This document shows, piece after piece, positions 28,799 through 39,862 of a stretch of 41,688 nt of DNA. The translations under genes were made by a program, and so were the position numbers. The DNA lies in the NCBI RefSeq assembly GCF_900142805.1, contig NZ_FRCF01000015.1, positions 1-41,688 on the forward strand, in the 5' to 3' direction. Within the stretch, counting starts at the first letter, position 1, and each line of letters begins with the position of its first letter. The notes below the pieces were generated by a model. That model did no database searches. It was not told the DNA's origin and was given only the letters and a program-made list of their open reading frames with translations. The stretch comes from Lacicoccus alkaliphilus DSM 16010. GTDB taxonomy: Bacteria > Bacillota > Bacilli > Staphylococcales > Salinicoccaceae.

Positions 28799-30892
28799 AT
28801 GCCGAAGAATACAGGTCGTAATATGATACTAATCCTTGTATTAGTTGTCATCATGTTTGGTATTTTCTCACAATTTAATGGTACTGGCGGCCTTGAAGAA
28901 GAGCTGCAGTACAATGAATTTTTAGAACAACTTGAAGCCGGCAACGTTGAAGAATTACTTATCCAGCCGGACAGGAATGTCTATTTGATCGAGGGGCGTC
29001 TGAGCACCCAGGAAGAGGCGGAATCATTCACCTCCGTCATTCCATATAACAGTGTGGACGATCTCGACAGCATCCTGGATACGGCACGGGCTCAGGACGG
29101 TCTGAACTTCGCAGTTGAGCCTGCTGACCAGCAGAGTCCATGGACGACGATGCTGTTTACATTCATTCCGTTGCTGCTCATACTGTTCCTCTTCCTGTTC
29201 CTGATGAGCCAGGCCCAGGGTGGCGGCGGAGGCGGCGGCAAGATGATGAACTTCGGCAAATCCAAAGCGAAGCTCTATGACCAGAATAAGAAAAAGGTCC
29301 GCTTTGACGATGTCGCCGGTGCAGACGAAGAGAAACAGGAATTGATAGAAGTCGTGGACTTCCTGAAAGATCACCGGCGTTTCGACAAGATCGGTGCGCG
29401 TATTCCCAAAGGTGTGCTTTTGGTGGGGCCTCCGGGTACGGGTAAAACGCTGATCGCAAGAGCCGTTGCAGGGGAAGCGGGCGTGCCGTTCTTCTCAATC
29501 AGTGGTTCCGACTTCGTGGAAATGTTCGTCGGTGTCGGTGCATCCCGTGTGCGTGATCTTTTTGAAAACGCAAAAAAGAACGCGCCATGCATCATTTTCA
29601 TCGATGAAATCGACGCAGTCGGACGCCAGCGTGGCGCCGGTGTAGGCGGCGGTCATGACGAGCGTGAACAGACTTTGAACCAGCTGCTCGTCGAAATGGA
29701 TGGGTTCGGTGAAAACGAAGGCATCATCATGATTGCTGCAACAAACAGAGCGGATATTTTAGACCCTGCGCTCCTGCGTCCCGGACGTTTCGACAGGCAG
29801 ATCCAGGTTGGCCGCCCGGATGTCAAAGGGCGTGAAGCAGTGCTTAAAGTCCACTCACGCAATAAGCCTCTGGATGATACAGTCGACTTGAAGTCAATTG
29901 CACAGCGTACGCCGGGCTTCACCGGAGCGGACCTTGAAAACCTGCTTAATGAAGCGGCGCTCGTTGCAGCAAGATATAATAAGACGAAGATCGACATGCG
30001 TGACGTTGATGAAGCGACGGACAGGGTCATTGCAGGCCCTGCCAAGAAGAGTAAAGTGATTTCCGAAAAAGAGAGGAATATCGTGGCATTCCATGAAGCC
30101 GGCCATACCATCATCGGCATGGTGCTGGATGATGCGGACATGGTCCACAAAGTCACCATCGTTCCCCGCGGGCAGGCAGGCGGCTACGCTGTCATGCTTC
30201 CTAAGGAAGACCGTTACTTCATGACCAAGCCCGAGCTCGAAGATAAAATCGTCGGCCTGCTTGGCGGACGTGTCTCCGAAGAGATCAACTTCGGTGAAGT
30301 GTCGACGGGTGCCCATAATGACTTCCAGCGTTCAACAAGCATTGCGCGTAGCATGGTTACGGAATACGGTATGAGTGACAAGCTCGGCCCGTTGCAGTTC
30401 GGTGAATCGAACGGCCAGGTGTTCCTGGGTAAAAGCATGCAGGGAGATCCAAACTATTCTGATAAGATTGCTTATGAAATCGATCAGGAAATGCAGAACA
30501 TCGTCAAAACGCAATATGAGCGCTGCCGTCAGATACTGACCGACCATAAGGAACAGCTTGTCTTGATTGCAGAAACACTGCTTGAAGTCGAAACTCTGGA
30601 CCGGGGACAAATTGAAGGTTTATTCTACGACGGCAAACTGCCGGTGAGGGAATACGAAGATCATACGGATGATTCCAGCCTTGAAGATTCCGGCGGACAA
30701 GGGAAAATCGGCAAATCATTTGAAGAAGTGAAAAAAGAAGCAGAAGATAAAGAAAGCTCTTCTGAAGATTCCGACCGCAGTCCGGAAGAACGTCCGGACA
30801 TGGTCAATGAACCGGCAGACCGTGAAGATGACGGGCGTCTTGGTGAACAGAGAAGACATGCAGAAGAGCAGGATGACGATAACAGGAGATAA
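28799..30892 (+). CDS. ftsH: ATP-dependent zinc metalloprotease FtsH
   Basis: A membrane-anchored AAA protease that degrades misfolded membrane and regulatory proteins. Two membrane segments are visible (about residues 9-24 and 118-138) flanking a small extracellular part, then a glycine-rich linker. The AAA module has Walker A GPPGTGKT (210-217), Walker [13 protein letters not shown] and the second-region arginines; the protease site is HEAGH (432-436). The C-terminal 80 or so residues are a highly charged tail rich in D, E, S and R. The ribosome binding site is tggaggatt. The 697-residue length is in the family range. Confidence 0.97.
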   Translation: MPKNTGRNMILILVLVVIMFGIFSQFNGTGGLEEELQYNEFLEQLEAGNVEELLIQPDRNVYLIEGRLSTQEEAESFTSVIPYNSVDDLDSILDTARAQDGLNFAVEPADQQSPWTTMLFTFIPLLLILFLFLFLMSQAQGGGGGGGKMMNFGKSKAKLYDQNKKKVRFDDVAGADEEKQELIEVVDFLKDHRRFDKIGARIPKGVLLVGPPGTGKTLIARAVAGEAGVPFFSISGSDFVEMFVGVGASRVRDLFENAKKNAPCIIFIDEIDAVGRQRGAGVGGGHDEREQTLNQLLVEMDGFGENEGIIMIAATNRADILDPALLRPGRFDRQIQVGRPDVKGREAVLKVHSRNKPLDDTVDLKSIAQRTPGFTGADLENLLNEAALVAARYNKTKIDMRDVDEATDRVIAGPAKKSKVISEKERNIVAFHEAGHTIIGMVLDDADMVHKVTIVPRGQAGGYAVMLPKEDRYFMTKPELEDKIVGLLGGRVSEEINFGEVSTGAHNDFQRSTSIARSMVTEYGMSDKLGPLQFGESNGQVFLGKSMQGDPNYSDKIAYEIDQEMQNIVKTQYERCRQILTDHKEQLVLIAETLLEVETLDRGQIEGLFYDGKLPVREYEDHTDDSSLEDSGGQGKIGKSFEEVKKEAEDKESSSEDSDRSPEERPDMVNEPADREDDGRLGEQRRHAEEQDDDNRR

Positions 30893-30907
30893 GAGAGAAA
30901 ATAAGTA

Positions 30908-30939
30908 CATCAAAAGTCGCCGCGAGGCGACTTTTGATG
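30908..30939 (+). terminator. Perfect hairpin between ftsH and hslO
   Basis: A perfect 14-bp inverted repeat (catcaaaagtcgcc / ggcgacttttgatg) with a gcga tetraloop. The T run lies inside the right arm rather than after it, so it may terminate, attenuate or act as an RNA processing signal. The hslO ribosome binding site follows within five bases. Confidence 0.6.
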
Positions 30940-30955
30940 ATTCAGGAGGAATAAG

Positions 30956-31828
30956 ATGAGTGATCATTTGGTAAGAGGATTGGGATTGAACGATGAAATC
31001 CGTATATTGGCAGTGGATACGACTGAAACGATCAATGAAGCGGTGAGCCGCCACGGTGCATATCCTACGGCAGCAGCGGCGCTCGGTCGTGCCATGACCG
31101 CAGCGGTATTGATGGGTTCAATGCTGAAGAACGAAGAAAAGGTGACAGCCACCATTGAAGGCGGCGGACCGATCGGGGCAATCGTGGTCGACAGCAATGC
31201 GGATGGTACGGTCCGGGGCTATCTGGGCAATCCGCATGTCCATTTTGACCTGAACAGTTCAGGCAAGCTTGATGTGAAACGGGCAGTCGGCACTGAGGGG
31301 GCCCTGAGGGTTGTAAAAGATATAGGTTTAAAAGAGCATTTCACAGGTTCCACTGAAATAGTATCTGGTGAAATTGCCGAAGATTTTTCCTACTATTTCT
31401 ATGCGAGTGAGCAGGTGCCTTCCATCGTGGGGCTCGGCGTGCTGGTCAACCCGGATAATACAATCAAAGCTGCAGGCGGCTTCATCATCCAGGTCCTCCC
31501 GGAAGCGGGGGATGAGACGTTTGAGTTCCTTGACGCACGGGCGAAGGAAATGTCACCCGTATCCCAGCAGATTGACAAGGGGCTGTCCCCGCGCGAGATT
31601 ATAGATGAAGCGATTGGGGAAAAGAACTGGAGAGAGCTCGGTGAAATGCCGGTTTCCTTCGAATGCAGCTGTTCGAAAGAGCGGTTCCTGAACGCCATCG
31701 CGGCACTTGATCCCTCGGAAATCATGTCAATGATCCAGGAAGACGGCGGAGCTGAAGCAGACTGCCATTTCTGCCGCAACAAAGTATGGATTGACAAAGA
31801 AGAGCTGAAAGAACTGATTACGCACTAA
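30956..31828 (+). CDS. hslO: Redox-regulated chaperone Hsp33
   Basis: Hsp33 is a cytoplasmic holdase activated by oxidation. The C-terminal zinc switch holds all four cysteines, as FECSCSKERF (C-x-C) and DCHFCRNK (C-x-x-C). The N-terminal domain contains AAALGRAMTAAVLMGSMLK and the GGGPIGAIVVDSNADGTVRG segment. The 290-residue length is standard. The ribosome binding site caggagg sits just after a strong hairpin. coaX (between ftsH and hslO in Bacillus) is missing. cysK follows after a 67-base gap with its own promoter. Confidence 0.97.
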   Translation: MSDHLVRGLGLNDEIRILAVDTTETINEAVSRHGAYPTAAAALGRAMTAAVLMGSMLKNEEKVTATIEGGGPIGAIVVDSNADGTVRGYLGNPHVHFDLNSSGKLDVKRAVGTEGALRVVKDIGLKEHFTGSTEIVSGEIAEDFSYYFYASEQVPSIVGLGVLVNPDNTIKAAGGFIIQVLPEAGDETFEFLDARAKEMSPVSQQIDKGLSPREIIDEAIGEKNWRELGEMPVSFECSCSKERFLNAIAALDPSEIMSMIQEDGGAEADCHFCRNKVWIDKEELKELITH

Positions 31829-31832
31829 TTTA

Positions 31833-31861
31833 TTGTAATGCAGCGGTTTGCGTGCTATATT
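31833..31861 (+). promoter_or_regulatory. Putative sigma-A promoter of cysK
   Basis: TTGTAA (31833-31838), 17 bases and TATATT (31856-31861) lie between hslO and cysK, 34 bases upstream of the cysK start. No clear CymR-type element is identified. Confidence 0.55.
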
Positions 31862-31895
31862 CATAGTGACAAACTAGGAAAAGGGAGGGCTTTCT

Positions 31896-32825
31896 TTGAG
31901 CAAAGTCTATAACAACATTTCAGAAACGATCGGCAACACACCTCTTGTAAAACTGAACAGCCTCACTGATGAAAACAGCGCAGATGTATATGCGAAATTG
32001 GAATTCATGAACCCGGGCAGTTCCGTAAAAGACAGAATTGCACTGGCGATGATCGAAGCGGCAGAAAAAGAGGGGAAGCTTGACAAAGATACTTCAATCG
32101 TCGAACCGACAAGCGGCAACACCGGTATCGGCCTTGCAATGGTTGCTGCAAGCAAAGGTTATAAAGCGACCCTCGTCATGCCTGATACAATGAGTAAAGA
32201 GAGACGTAACCTGCTGCGTGCATACGGGGCGGAACTTGTTCTCACACCCGGTGCCGACGGCATGAAGGGTGCCATTAAAAAAGCGGGCGAACTGGCGGAA
32301 AAAGAAGGTTATTTCATGCCGCAGCAGTTCGAAAACATGGCGAACCCTGAGATCCATGAAAAAACGACCGGTGTTGAATTGGTCAATCAGATGGAAGGAC
32401 TTTCCATAGACGGCTTCATCTCCGGCATAGGTACGGGCGGCACAGTCTCAGGTGCAGGCCGTGTACTGAAGGCACATCACCCTGATGTGAAGATCGTGGC
32501 GGTTGAACCGACGGATTCCGCGATTTTGAGCGGGAAAGATCCAGGGCCGCACAAGATTCAGGGAATCGGCGCAGGCTTTGTGCCGAAAACATTGAACACG
32601 GAAATCTATGACGAAGTTGCGACGGTCACGAATGAAGAAGCGATGGAAACCGGCCGTGAACTGGCAGCAAAAGAGGGCATACTCGGCGGTATATCTTCCG
32701 GGGCTGCAGTTAAAGTCGGCCTCGATTTAGCGAAAGCACTCGGTAAAGGTAAAAATGTCATTGTCGTCCTGCCTTCAAACGGCGAAAGATATCTATCCAC
32801 CGCATTGTTCAACTTCGATGATTAA
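31896..32825 (+). CDS. cysK: Cysteine synthase A
   Basis: O-acetylserine (thiol)-lyase makes cysteine from O-acetylserine and sulphide. The start is TTG 31896 after aagggaggg, giving [20 protein letters not shown]. The PLP lysine is K45 in [11 protein letters not shown], the phosphate loop is GTGGT (in [12 protein letters not shown]), and [13 protein letters not shown] and the ending [12 protein letters not shown] are diagnostic. The 309-residue length is normal. It has its own promoter and a strong terminator, so it is probably monocistronic. CymR control is usual for this gene in staphylococci but not visible here. Confidence 0.97.
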   Translation: MSKVYNNISETIGNTPLVKLNSLTDENSADVYAKLEFMNPGSSVKDRIALAMIEAAEKEGKLDKDTSIVEPTSGNTGIGLAMVAASKGYKATLVMPDTMSKERRNLLRAYGAELVLTPGADGMKGAIKKAGELAEKEGYFMPQQFENMANPEIHEKTTGVELVNQMEGLSIDGFISGIGTGGTVSGAGRVLKAHHPDVKIVAVEPTDSAILSGKDPGPHKIQGIGAGFVPKTLNTEIYDEVATVTNEEAMETGRELAAKEGILGGISSGAAVKVGLDLAKALGKGKNVIVVLPSNGERYLSTALFNFDD

Positions 32826-32843
32826 TCTGTAAAACCAAACAGG

Positions 32844-32892
32844 AATGACTGTGAATAAGCTGCCCGGCAGCTTACCCGCAGTCATTTTTTAT
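32844..32892 (+). terminator. Terminator after cysK
   Basis: A compound hairpin: an outer stem aatgactg / cagtcatt and an inner stem aagctgcc / ggcagctt, followed by TTTTTTATTT. It separates cysK from the folate genes. Confidence 0.9.
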
Positions 32893-32967
32893 TTACTCTT
32901 TCCTGATGTCCGCAATTTCCCCGGATCACCGTATTTTGAAGTGTGGAATCGTTGATCACAAACGTGT

Positions 32968-32973
32968 TATAAT
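32968..32973 (+). promoter_or_regulatory. Possible -10 box of the fol operon
   Basis: A perfect TATAAT lies 37 bases upstream of folP. The best -35 partner is poor (tggaat with an 18-base spacer), so the promoter call is tentative. Confidence 0.4.
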
Positions 32974-33010
32974 GTGTCTGTTCAAATTCTAAATATAAGA
33001 GGTATGTGTC

Positions 33011-33799
33011 ATGGAAAAACTTAAAATCATGGGAATACTGAACATCACGCCGGACTCATTCAGTGATGGCGGCAAATATCATGATGCCGGAAGCGCGGTT
33101 GAACGCGCACATGAAATGGTCGAAGAGGGTGTGGACATCATAGATGTCGGCGGTTATTCCACGCGCCCGGGGCATTCGGAAGTCACGGAAGAGGAAGAAA
33201 TCAGACGAGTGAAGCCTGTCATTGAGGCAATCAGGGGTTTGGGCGTTGATATATCCGTGGATACGTTCCGTTCGAATGTGGCAAGGGAGGCAATCGCGGC
33301 AGGTGCAACGATGATCAATGACCAGTGGCGGGGTACATATGATGAAGCCATTCTTGATGTGGCAGCTGAATTTAATGTGCCTATTTTCCTGATGCATAAT
33401 AATCATCATGAAAAATATGATGATGTGGTCGGGGATATGATTGAAGAGCTTACGGAATCCGCAGCGCTTGCATTATCACATGGCGTTAAAAAGGAAAATA
33501 TATGGCTTGATCCGGGGATCGGTTTTGCCAAGACGCGCAGGGAAGAGCTTGAGGTCATGCGGCGGCTCGACGAGCTTGTCGCCGTGGGCTATCCGGTTTT
33601 ACTTGCGACCAGCCGTAAGCGGATGATCAAAGAACTGATTGATGGTGACTCGCAGGCCGGGGAGAGGGACACAGCGACCGCTGCAACCACGATTTACGGC
33701 CTTGAAAAAGGTGTGAAGGCCGTACGGGTCCATAATATCGGCATCAACCGCCAGCTGGCGGATGCCTATGTCAGACTACGGGAAGATATGGATGGATAA
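33011..33799 (+). CDS. folP: Dihydropteroate synthase
   Basis: FolP condenses 6-hydroxymethyl-dihydropterin pyrophosphate with p-aminobenzoate in folate synthesis and is the sulfonamide target. Signatures: MGILNITPDSFSDGGKY at the N-terminus, DIIDVGGYSTRPGH, DQWRG in place of the usual DxxG region, and the C-terminal ATSRKRMI with the pterin/phosphate-binding Ser-Arg-Lys, then RVHNI. The length of 262 residues is usual. First gene of folP-folB-folK-dusB; it overlaps folB by eight bases. pabB, pabA and pabC, present beside it in Bacillus, are absent here. Confidence 0.96.
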   Translation: MEKLKIMGILNITPDSFSDGGKYHDAGSAVERAHEMVEEGVDIIDVGGYSTRPGHSEVTEEEEIRRVKPVIEAIRGLGVDISVDTFRSNVAREAIAAGATMINDQWRGTYDEAILDVAAEFNVPIFLMHNNHHEKYDDVVGDMIEELTESAALALSHGVKKENIWLDPGIGFAKTRREELEVMRRLDELVAVGYPVLLATSRKRMIKELIDGDSQAGERDTATAATTIYGLEKGVKAVRVHNIGINRQLADAYVRLREDMDG

Positions 33800-34157
33800 T
33801 ATCAAAATAAATGGAATCAAAGTATATGCATACCACGGTGCCCTCGAAGCGGAGCGTGTGCTCGGGCAGTTTTTCATCATCGATGTCACGATGTATCTGG
33901 ACTTGAGGACGGCTTCAGAGGACGATAATTTGAACGGTACAGTGCATTACGGGGAAGCATACGAACTTATAGAGCAGATCGTCAAGAGCGAACCGGTCAA
34001 TCTGATCGAGCACCTGGCCGGGAAAGTTTCAATGGCCTTGTTTGACCGGTATGATAAAATATTAGAGATGGATGTTACAGTGACCAAACCGAGTCCGCCT
34101 ATCGACGGACACTATGAAGATGTGAGCATCACAATAAACAGAAAGCGGGAATTTTGA
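33792..34157 (+). CDS. folB: Dihydroneopterin aldolase
   Basis: FolB cleaves 7,8-dihydroneopterin to 6-hydroxymethyl-dihydropterin. The sequence KVYAYHGALEAERVLGQFF near the N-terminus and EHLAGKVSMALFDRY and VTKPSPPIDGHYEDVSI are family marks, including the catalytic Lys in TKPSPP. It has 121 residues from ATG 33792; the longer frame from 33762 is inside folP. Overlaps on both sides show tight coupling with folP and folK. Confidence 0.96.
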   Translation: MDNIKINGIKVYAYHGALEAERVLGQFFIIDVTMYLDLRTASEDDNLNGTVHYGEAYELIEQIVKSEPVNLIEHLAGKVSMALFDRYDKILEMDVTVTKPSPPIDGHYEDVSITINRKREF

Positions 34158-34616
34158 TGGCAAATGTTTATCTTGGCATGGGCAGCAACCTGGGTGACCG
34201 GGAAGAAAATCTGGAAAGTGCAATCGACGCCTTGAACAGTTTTGATGAAATTGAAGTGACGAAACGATCATCGGTTCTGGAAACTGCACCTTATGGGAAA
34301 ACGGACCAGCCTGAATTCCTGAATATGTGTGTTGAAATCGATACACGCATGTCACCGCTCACCCTGCTTGAGACGGTTCTCGGCATTGAGCATTCTCTCG
34401 GACGCATCAGGGAAGAAGTGTGGGGGCCGAGAATCATTGACATCGATATTCTGCTTTATGAGGATCTGGAAATCGAACTGGATGACCTCTCGATTCCGCA
34501 TAAAGAGATGCAGAAGCGCAGTTTTGTGCTGGAGCCCCTTGCTGAAATCGCACCGCATGTGAAACATCCGAAACTCGGAAAGACTGTCGTCGAGCTGAAG
34601 GAAGATCTGGAGCGGG

Positions 34617-34624
<8 letters not shown>
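34157..34624 (+). CDS. folK: 6-hydroxymethyl-dihydropterin pyrophosphokinase
   Basis: FolK transfers pyrophosphate from ATP to 6-hydroxymethyl-dihydropterin, one step before FolP. The N-terminal VYLGMGSNLGDREENL and the metal/ATP motif WGPRIIDIDILLYEDL are diagnostic, as is LSIPHKEMQKRSFVL. I start at ATG 34157, whose A is the last base of the folB stop. The preceding TTG is an unlikely alternative. 155 residues, a normal length. It overlaps dusB by eight bases. Confidence 0.96.
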
Positions 34625-37134
<2,510 letters not shown>

Positions 37135-37144
37135 TATGAAGTGG

Positions 37145-37183
37145 AAGTGCAAAGCCCGAAGAATCAGGTTTTGCACTTTTTAT
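37145..37183 (+). terminator. Terminator after lysS
   Basis: The stem aagtgcaaa / tttgcactt, extended by gcc/ggt, has a loop of about ten bases and is followed by TTTTTATG. It ends the fol-dusB-lysS transcript. Confidence 0.9.
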
Positions 37184-37185
37184 GC

Positions 37186-37201
37186 ATGAAAACGTATTCA
37201 T
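37186..37201. promoter_or_regulatory. Candidate cre (CcpA) site upstream of proBA
   Basis: The 16 bases atgaaaacgtattcat fit the catabolite-responsive element consensus WTGNNARCGNWWWCAW at every position. The site lies 73 bases before the proB ATG and about 35 bases upstream of a TATAAT box (37236-37241), a place suitable for activation or repression by CcpA. Confidence 0.55.
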
Positions 37202-37235
37202 TCTCTTTAGGGGTTTATTTATATGCGAGTTCATG

Positions 37236-37241
37236 TATAAT
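37236..37241 (+). promoter_or_regulatory. Possible -10 box of proBA
   Basis: A perfect TATAAT 32 bases upstream of proB. The -35 candidate TTTATT (37214-37219, 16-base spacer) is weak, consistent with a promoter that needs an activator. A second A/T-rich box TACAAT overlaps at 37242-37247. Confidence 0.45.
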
Positions 37242-37273
37242 TACAATCATTATGTAAGTCAGGAGTGGGGAAT

Positions 37274-38107
37274 ATGAATCGTGATATTTTAAAAGATGTA
37301 AATCGTGTCGTGATTAAGATTGGAACGAACTCCATCATGAAATCCATAAGCGAAATCGACTATCATAAGATGGACCGCCTTGCATTCGTTTGTGCGACCC
37401 TTCGGCAGCAGGGGTGTGATGTCATACTGGTGGCATCCGGTGCCGTCGGTGTCGGGGCGAGCATGATGAACCTTGATGAGTACCCTGAAGATATCGCCGA
37501 AAAGCAGGCGCTTGCTTCAATGGGCCAGGGTGAACTCATCAATCTATACAGCCGGTTCTTCCAGCATTATGACCAGCATGTGGGTCAAATACTTATGACG
37601 CGTGACATCGTCAATTATCCGAGTTCATATGCGAACTGTAAGACGGCGATAAACTCGCTGCTCAAAAATAATATCATGCCGATCATCAACGAGAATGATG
37701 CGGTGTATGTCGATGAATCCGGCCACTGTTCAAAATTCGGTGAGAATGATACGCTCTCAGCTGTGGTTTCGGAAGTCGTGGATGCTGATCTGTTGATTAT
37801 ACTCAGCGACATAGACGGGCTGTTTGATGCCAACCCTCATACGGAAGCGGATGCGAAGCTGATTCCTTTCGTGGGGGAAATCGATGATGAAATATTAAAC
37901 ATGGCAGGCGGTGCCGGCTCTGTCTTTTCTACAGGCGGGATGGAAACGAAGCTCGGTGCGGCAAAACGTATGATGGACAACGGTAAGAGCATGATGATCG
38001 CTTCAGCGAAAGATCCAACAATCGTCTTTGACATACTGGAAGGTGCGGACGTCGGAACTTTATTCAAAAAAGAATCTGTGGAATTAATGATACAGGGGGA
38101 TGAATGA
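37274..38107 (+). CDS. proB: Glutamate 5-kinase (catalytic domain only)
   Basis: ProB phosphorylates glutamate in the first step of proline synthesis. The amino acid kinase fold is clear: RVVIKIGTNSI at the N-terminus, ASGAVGVGASMM, INENDAV and LSDIDGLFDANP, and SVFSTGGMETKLGAAK. At 277 residues it stops after this domain; the C-terminal PUA domain that brings E. coli or B. subtilis ProB to about 365 residues is missing. The start is ATG 37274, eight bases after aggag; GTG 37265 overlaps that site. proA follows at once. Confidence 0.95.
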   Translation: MNRDILKDVNRVVIKIGTNSIMKSISEIDYHKMDRLAFVCATLRQQGCDVILVASGAVGVGASMMNLDEYPEDIAEKQALASMGQGELINLYSRFFQHYDQHVGQILMTRDIVNYPSSYANCKTAINSLLKNNIMPIINENDAVYVDESGHCSKFGENDTLSAVVSEVVDADLLIILSDIDGLFDANPHTEADAKLIPFVGEIDDEILNMAGGAGSVFSTGGMETKLGAAKRMMDNGKSMMIASAKDPTIVFDILEGADVGTLFKKESVELMIQGDE

Positions 38108-38108
38108 T

Positions 38109-39380
38109 ATGACTGAAACAATGATGGCAGAGCAAAGTATTCTTCAGAAAATGGGACAAAACGCCAAAAATTCTGCGAAGGTATTGAGGAACCTGCCTGC
38201 AGGTGATAAGAATGAGGCGCTGTATGCAATGAGTGCAGCAATTGAGGATAATCATGAGAAGATATTGAAAGCGAACGCTGAAGATATCAAAAACGGCAAA
38301 GAGAATGGATTGTCGGATGCGTTGATCGAGAGGCTGACCTTGAATCCCGACAGGCTTGAAGGCATGCAGGAAGGCTTGAAGAAGATGGCGGGACTGGAAG
38401 ATCCGACTTCAAAAAGTGACGGTCAGTGGGTCAATGATGTCGGGCTTAAAATCAGCAAGAAAAGAGTGCCTCTCGGGGTCATCGGCATCATTTACGAATC
38501 GCGTCCGAATGTGACGGCCGATGCTTCGGGGCTTTGCCTGAAGGCGGGGAACGCCGTCATCTTAAGGGGTGGTAAAGAGGCGCTGAACAGCAATGCCGCA
38601 ATCGTTGAAGTGCTGCAGGCGGGACTCGCGGAAACCAACGTGCCCGAGGAAAGCATCCAGCTGATCACAGATCCGTCCAGGGCGCTCGCCACCCAGTTCA
38701 TGCAGTTCAATGAAGGGGTGGACTGCCTGATACCGAGGGGCGGTGCGGGATTGATCCAGGCTGTGCTGAAACAGGCGACTGTGCCGGTGATAGAGACTGG
38801 CACGGGGAACTGTCATATGTATGTCCATGAATCCGCTGATATGGAAATGGCCGCTTCACTGATCGTCAACGCGAAGACCCACAGGGTGTCGGTGTGCAAC
38901 GCGCTGGAAACCCTGCTTGTGGATGAAAGTGTTGCAGAGGACGTCCTCCCGATGTTTGCTGCTGCGCTGGAAGAAGCGGGTGTCACGATACACGGTGATG
39001 CAAGGACTTGCAGTCTCATCGGAAATGCAGTCGCTGCGGGAGAGTCGGATTATACCGATGAATACCTCGGGTACGATATCGCGGTCAAAGTCGTGGATGG
39101 ATATGAAGAAGCGATCGTTCATATCGACAAATATTCAACCGGTCACTCCGATGCAATCATAGCGACGGATTACCAGGTCGTACAGGATTTCCTTAATGAA
39201 GTGGATTCCGCGGCTGTCTACGTCAATGCATCCACACGATTCTCGGACGGCGAGATGTTCGGCTTTGGTGGCGAGATCGGCATCAGCACCCAGAAGCTTC
39301 ATGCCAGAGGGCCGATGGGCCTGGAAGCACTCACAAGCTATAAATATATCGTCGAAGGATCGGGACAGATCAGGGAATAG
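38109..39380 (+). CDS. proA: Gamma-glutamyl phosphate reductase
   Basis: ProA reduces gamma-glutamyl phosphate with NADPH to glutamate-5-semialdehyde. It is an aldehyde dehydrogenase-like enzyme of 423 residues; the catalytic Cys is C263 in THRVSVCNALETLL, and the NADPH-binding part includes VPLGVIGIIYESRPNVTADA. The C-terminal FGFGGEIGISTQKLHARGPMG is the family signature. The start is ATG 38109, nine bases after ggggg; ATG 38100 is in frame but has no spacing. proB and proA are separated by one base and act as one operon. proC is not in the window. Confidence 0.96.
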   Translation: MTETMMAEQSILQKMGQNAKNSAKVLRNLPAGDKNEALYAMSAAIEDNHEKILKANAEDIKNGKENGLSDALIERLTLNPDRLEGMQEGLKKMAGLEDPTSKSDGQWVNDVGLKISKKRVPLGVIGIIYESRPNVTADASGLCLKAGNAVILRGGKEALNSNAAIVEVLQAGLAETNVPEESIQLITDPSRALATQFMQFNEGVDCLIPRGGAGLIQAVLKQATVPVIETGTGNCHMYVHESADMEMAASLIVNAKTHRVSVCNALETLLVDESVAEDVLPMFAAALEEAGVTIHGDARTCSLIGNAVAAGESDYTDEYLGYDIAVKVVDGYEEAIVHIDKYSTGHSDAIIATDYQVVQDFLNEVDSAAVYVNASTRFSDGEMFGFGGEIGISTQKLHARGPMGLEALTSYKYIVEGSGQIRE

Positions 39381-39456
39381 TGGTGTCATTCATTTCAATG
39401 ACCGCATTAAACGTGGTATTTTGGAGATGACACTTAAATGAAAGGGGAGAGGTCGG

Positions 39457-39822
39457 ATGGCTTCTGAAAAAATCTTTCCGCAGGGTGAACAGAGGACGGA
39501 TAACTTCACTGGGGAAGTGTATTTTAATGTGTTATTCAATGAAGATGCGCCGTTGAATACACCGATTGCCAATGTGACATTCAAACCAGGCGGCAGGACG
39601 AAGTGGCATTCCCATGAAATCGGGCAGGTGCTGCTTGTCACCCATGGTGAAGGCTGGTATCAGGAAGAGGGCAAAGCGCTGCAGACGATCAAGGCCGGGG
39701 ATGTCATCAACATCGATAAGGATGTCGTCCACTGGCACGGCGCCAAGAAAGACAGCGAACTGGTCCATCTCGCGCTGACCGCTGGTGAAGTGGAATGGAT
39801 GGACCCGGTCGAGGATATTTAA
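39457..39822 (+). CDS. Small cupin-domain protein
   Basis: A 121-residue single-domain cupin. The metal ligands are visible: H51, H53 and Q57 in WHSHEIGQ, and H88 in VVHWHGAKK (residue numbers approximate). The pattern GRTKWHSHEIGQVLLVTHGEGWYQEEG resembles Mn-dependent cupins such as bacterial hydroxynitrile lyase-like or carboxymuconolactone-decarboxylase-associated cupins. The substrate is unknown. The ribosome binding site is aaggggagagg. It lies 76 bases after proA and converges on the Rgg-type regulator gene, sharing a terminator with it. Confidence 0.85.
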   Translation: MASEKIFPQGEQRTDNFTGEVYFNVLFNEDAPLNTPIANVTFKPGGRTKWHSHEIGQVLLVTHGEGWYQEEGKALQTIKAGDVINIDKDVVHWHGAKKDSELVHLALTAGEVEWMDPVEDI

Positions 39823-39826
39823 AATG

Positions 39827-39862
39827 AAAATGAGCGAAGGGACCCTTCGCTCATTTTTGCAT
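39827..39862. terminator. Bidirectional terminator between cupin and rgg genes
   Basis: A perfect 14-bp stem (aaaatgagcgaagg / ccttcgctcatttt) with a 3-base loop and T runs on both strands. The stop codon of the minus-strand regulator gene lies in the right arm. Confidence 0.92.

Noticed and set aside
39383-39440. Inverted repeat gtgtcat / atgacac flanking the proA-cupin gap
   Set aside because: Only seven pairs with a spacer of about 40 bases and no T run; probably chance.
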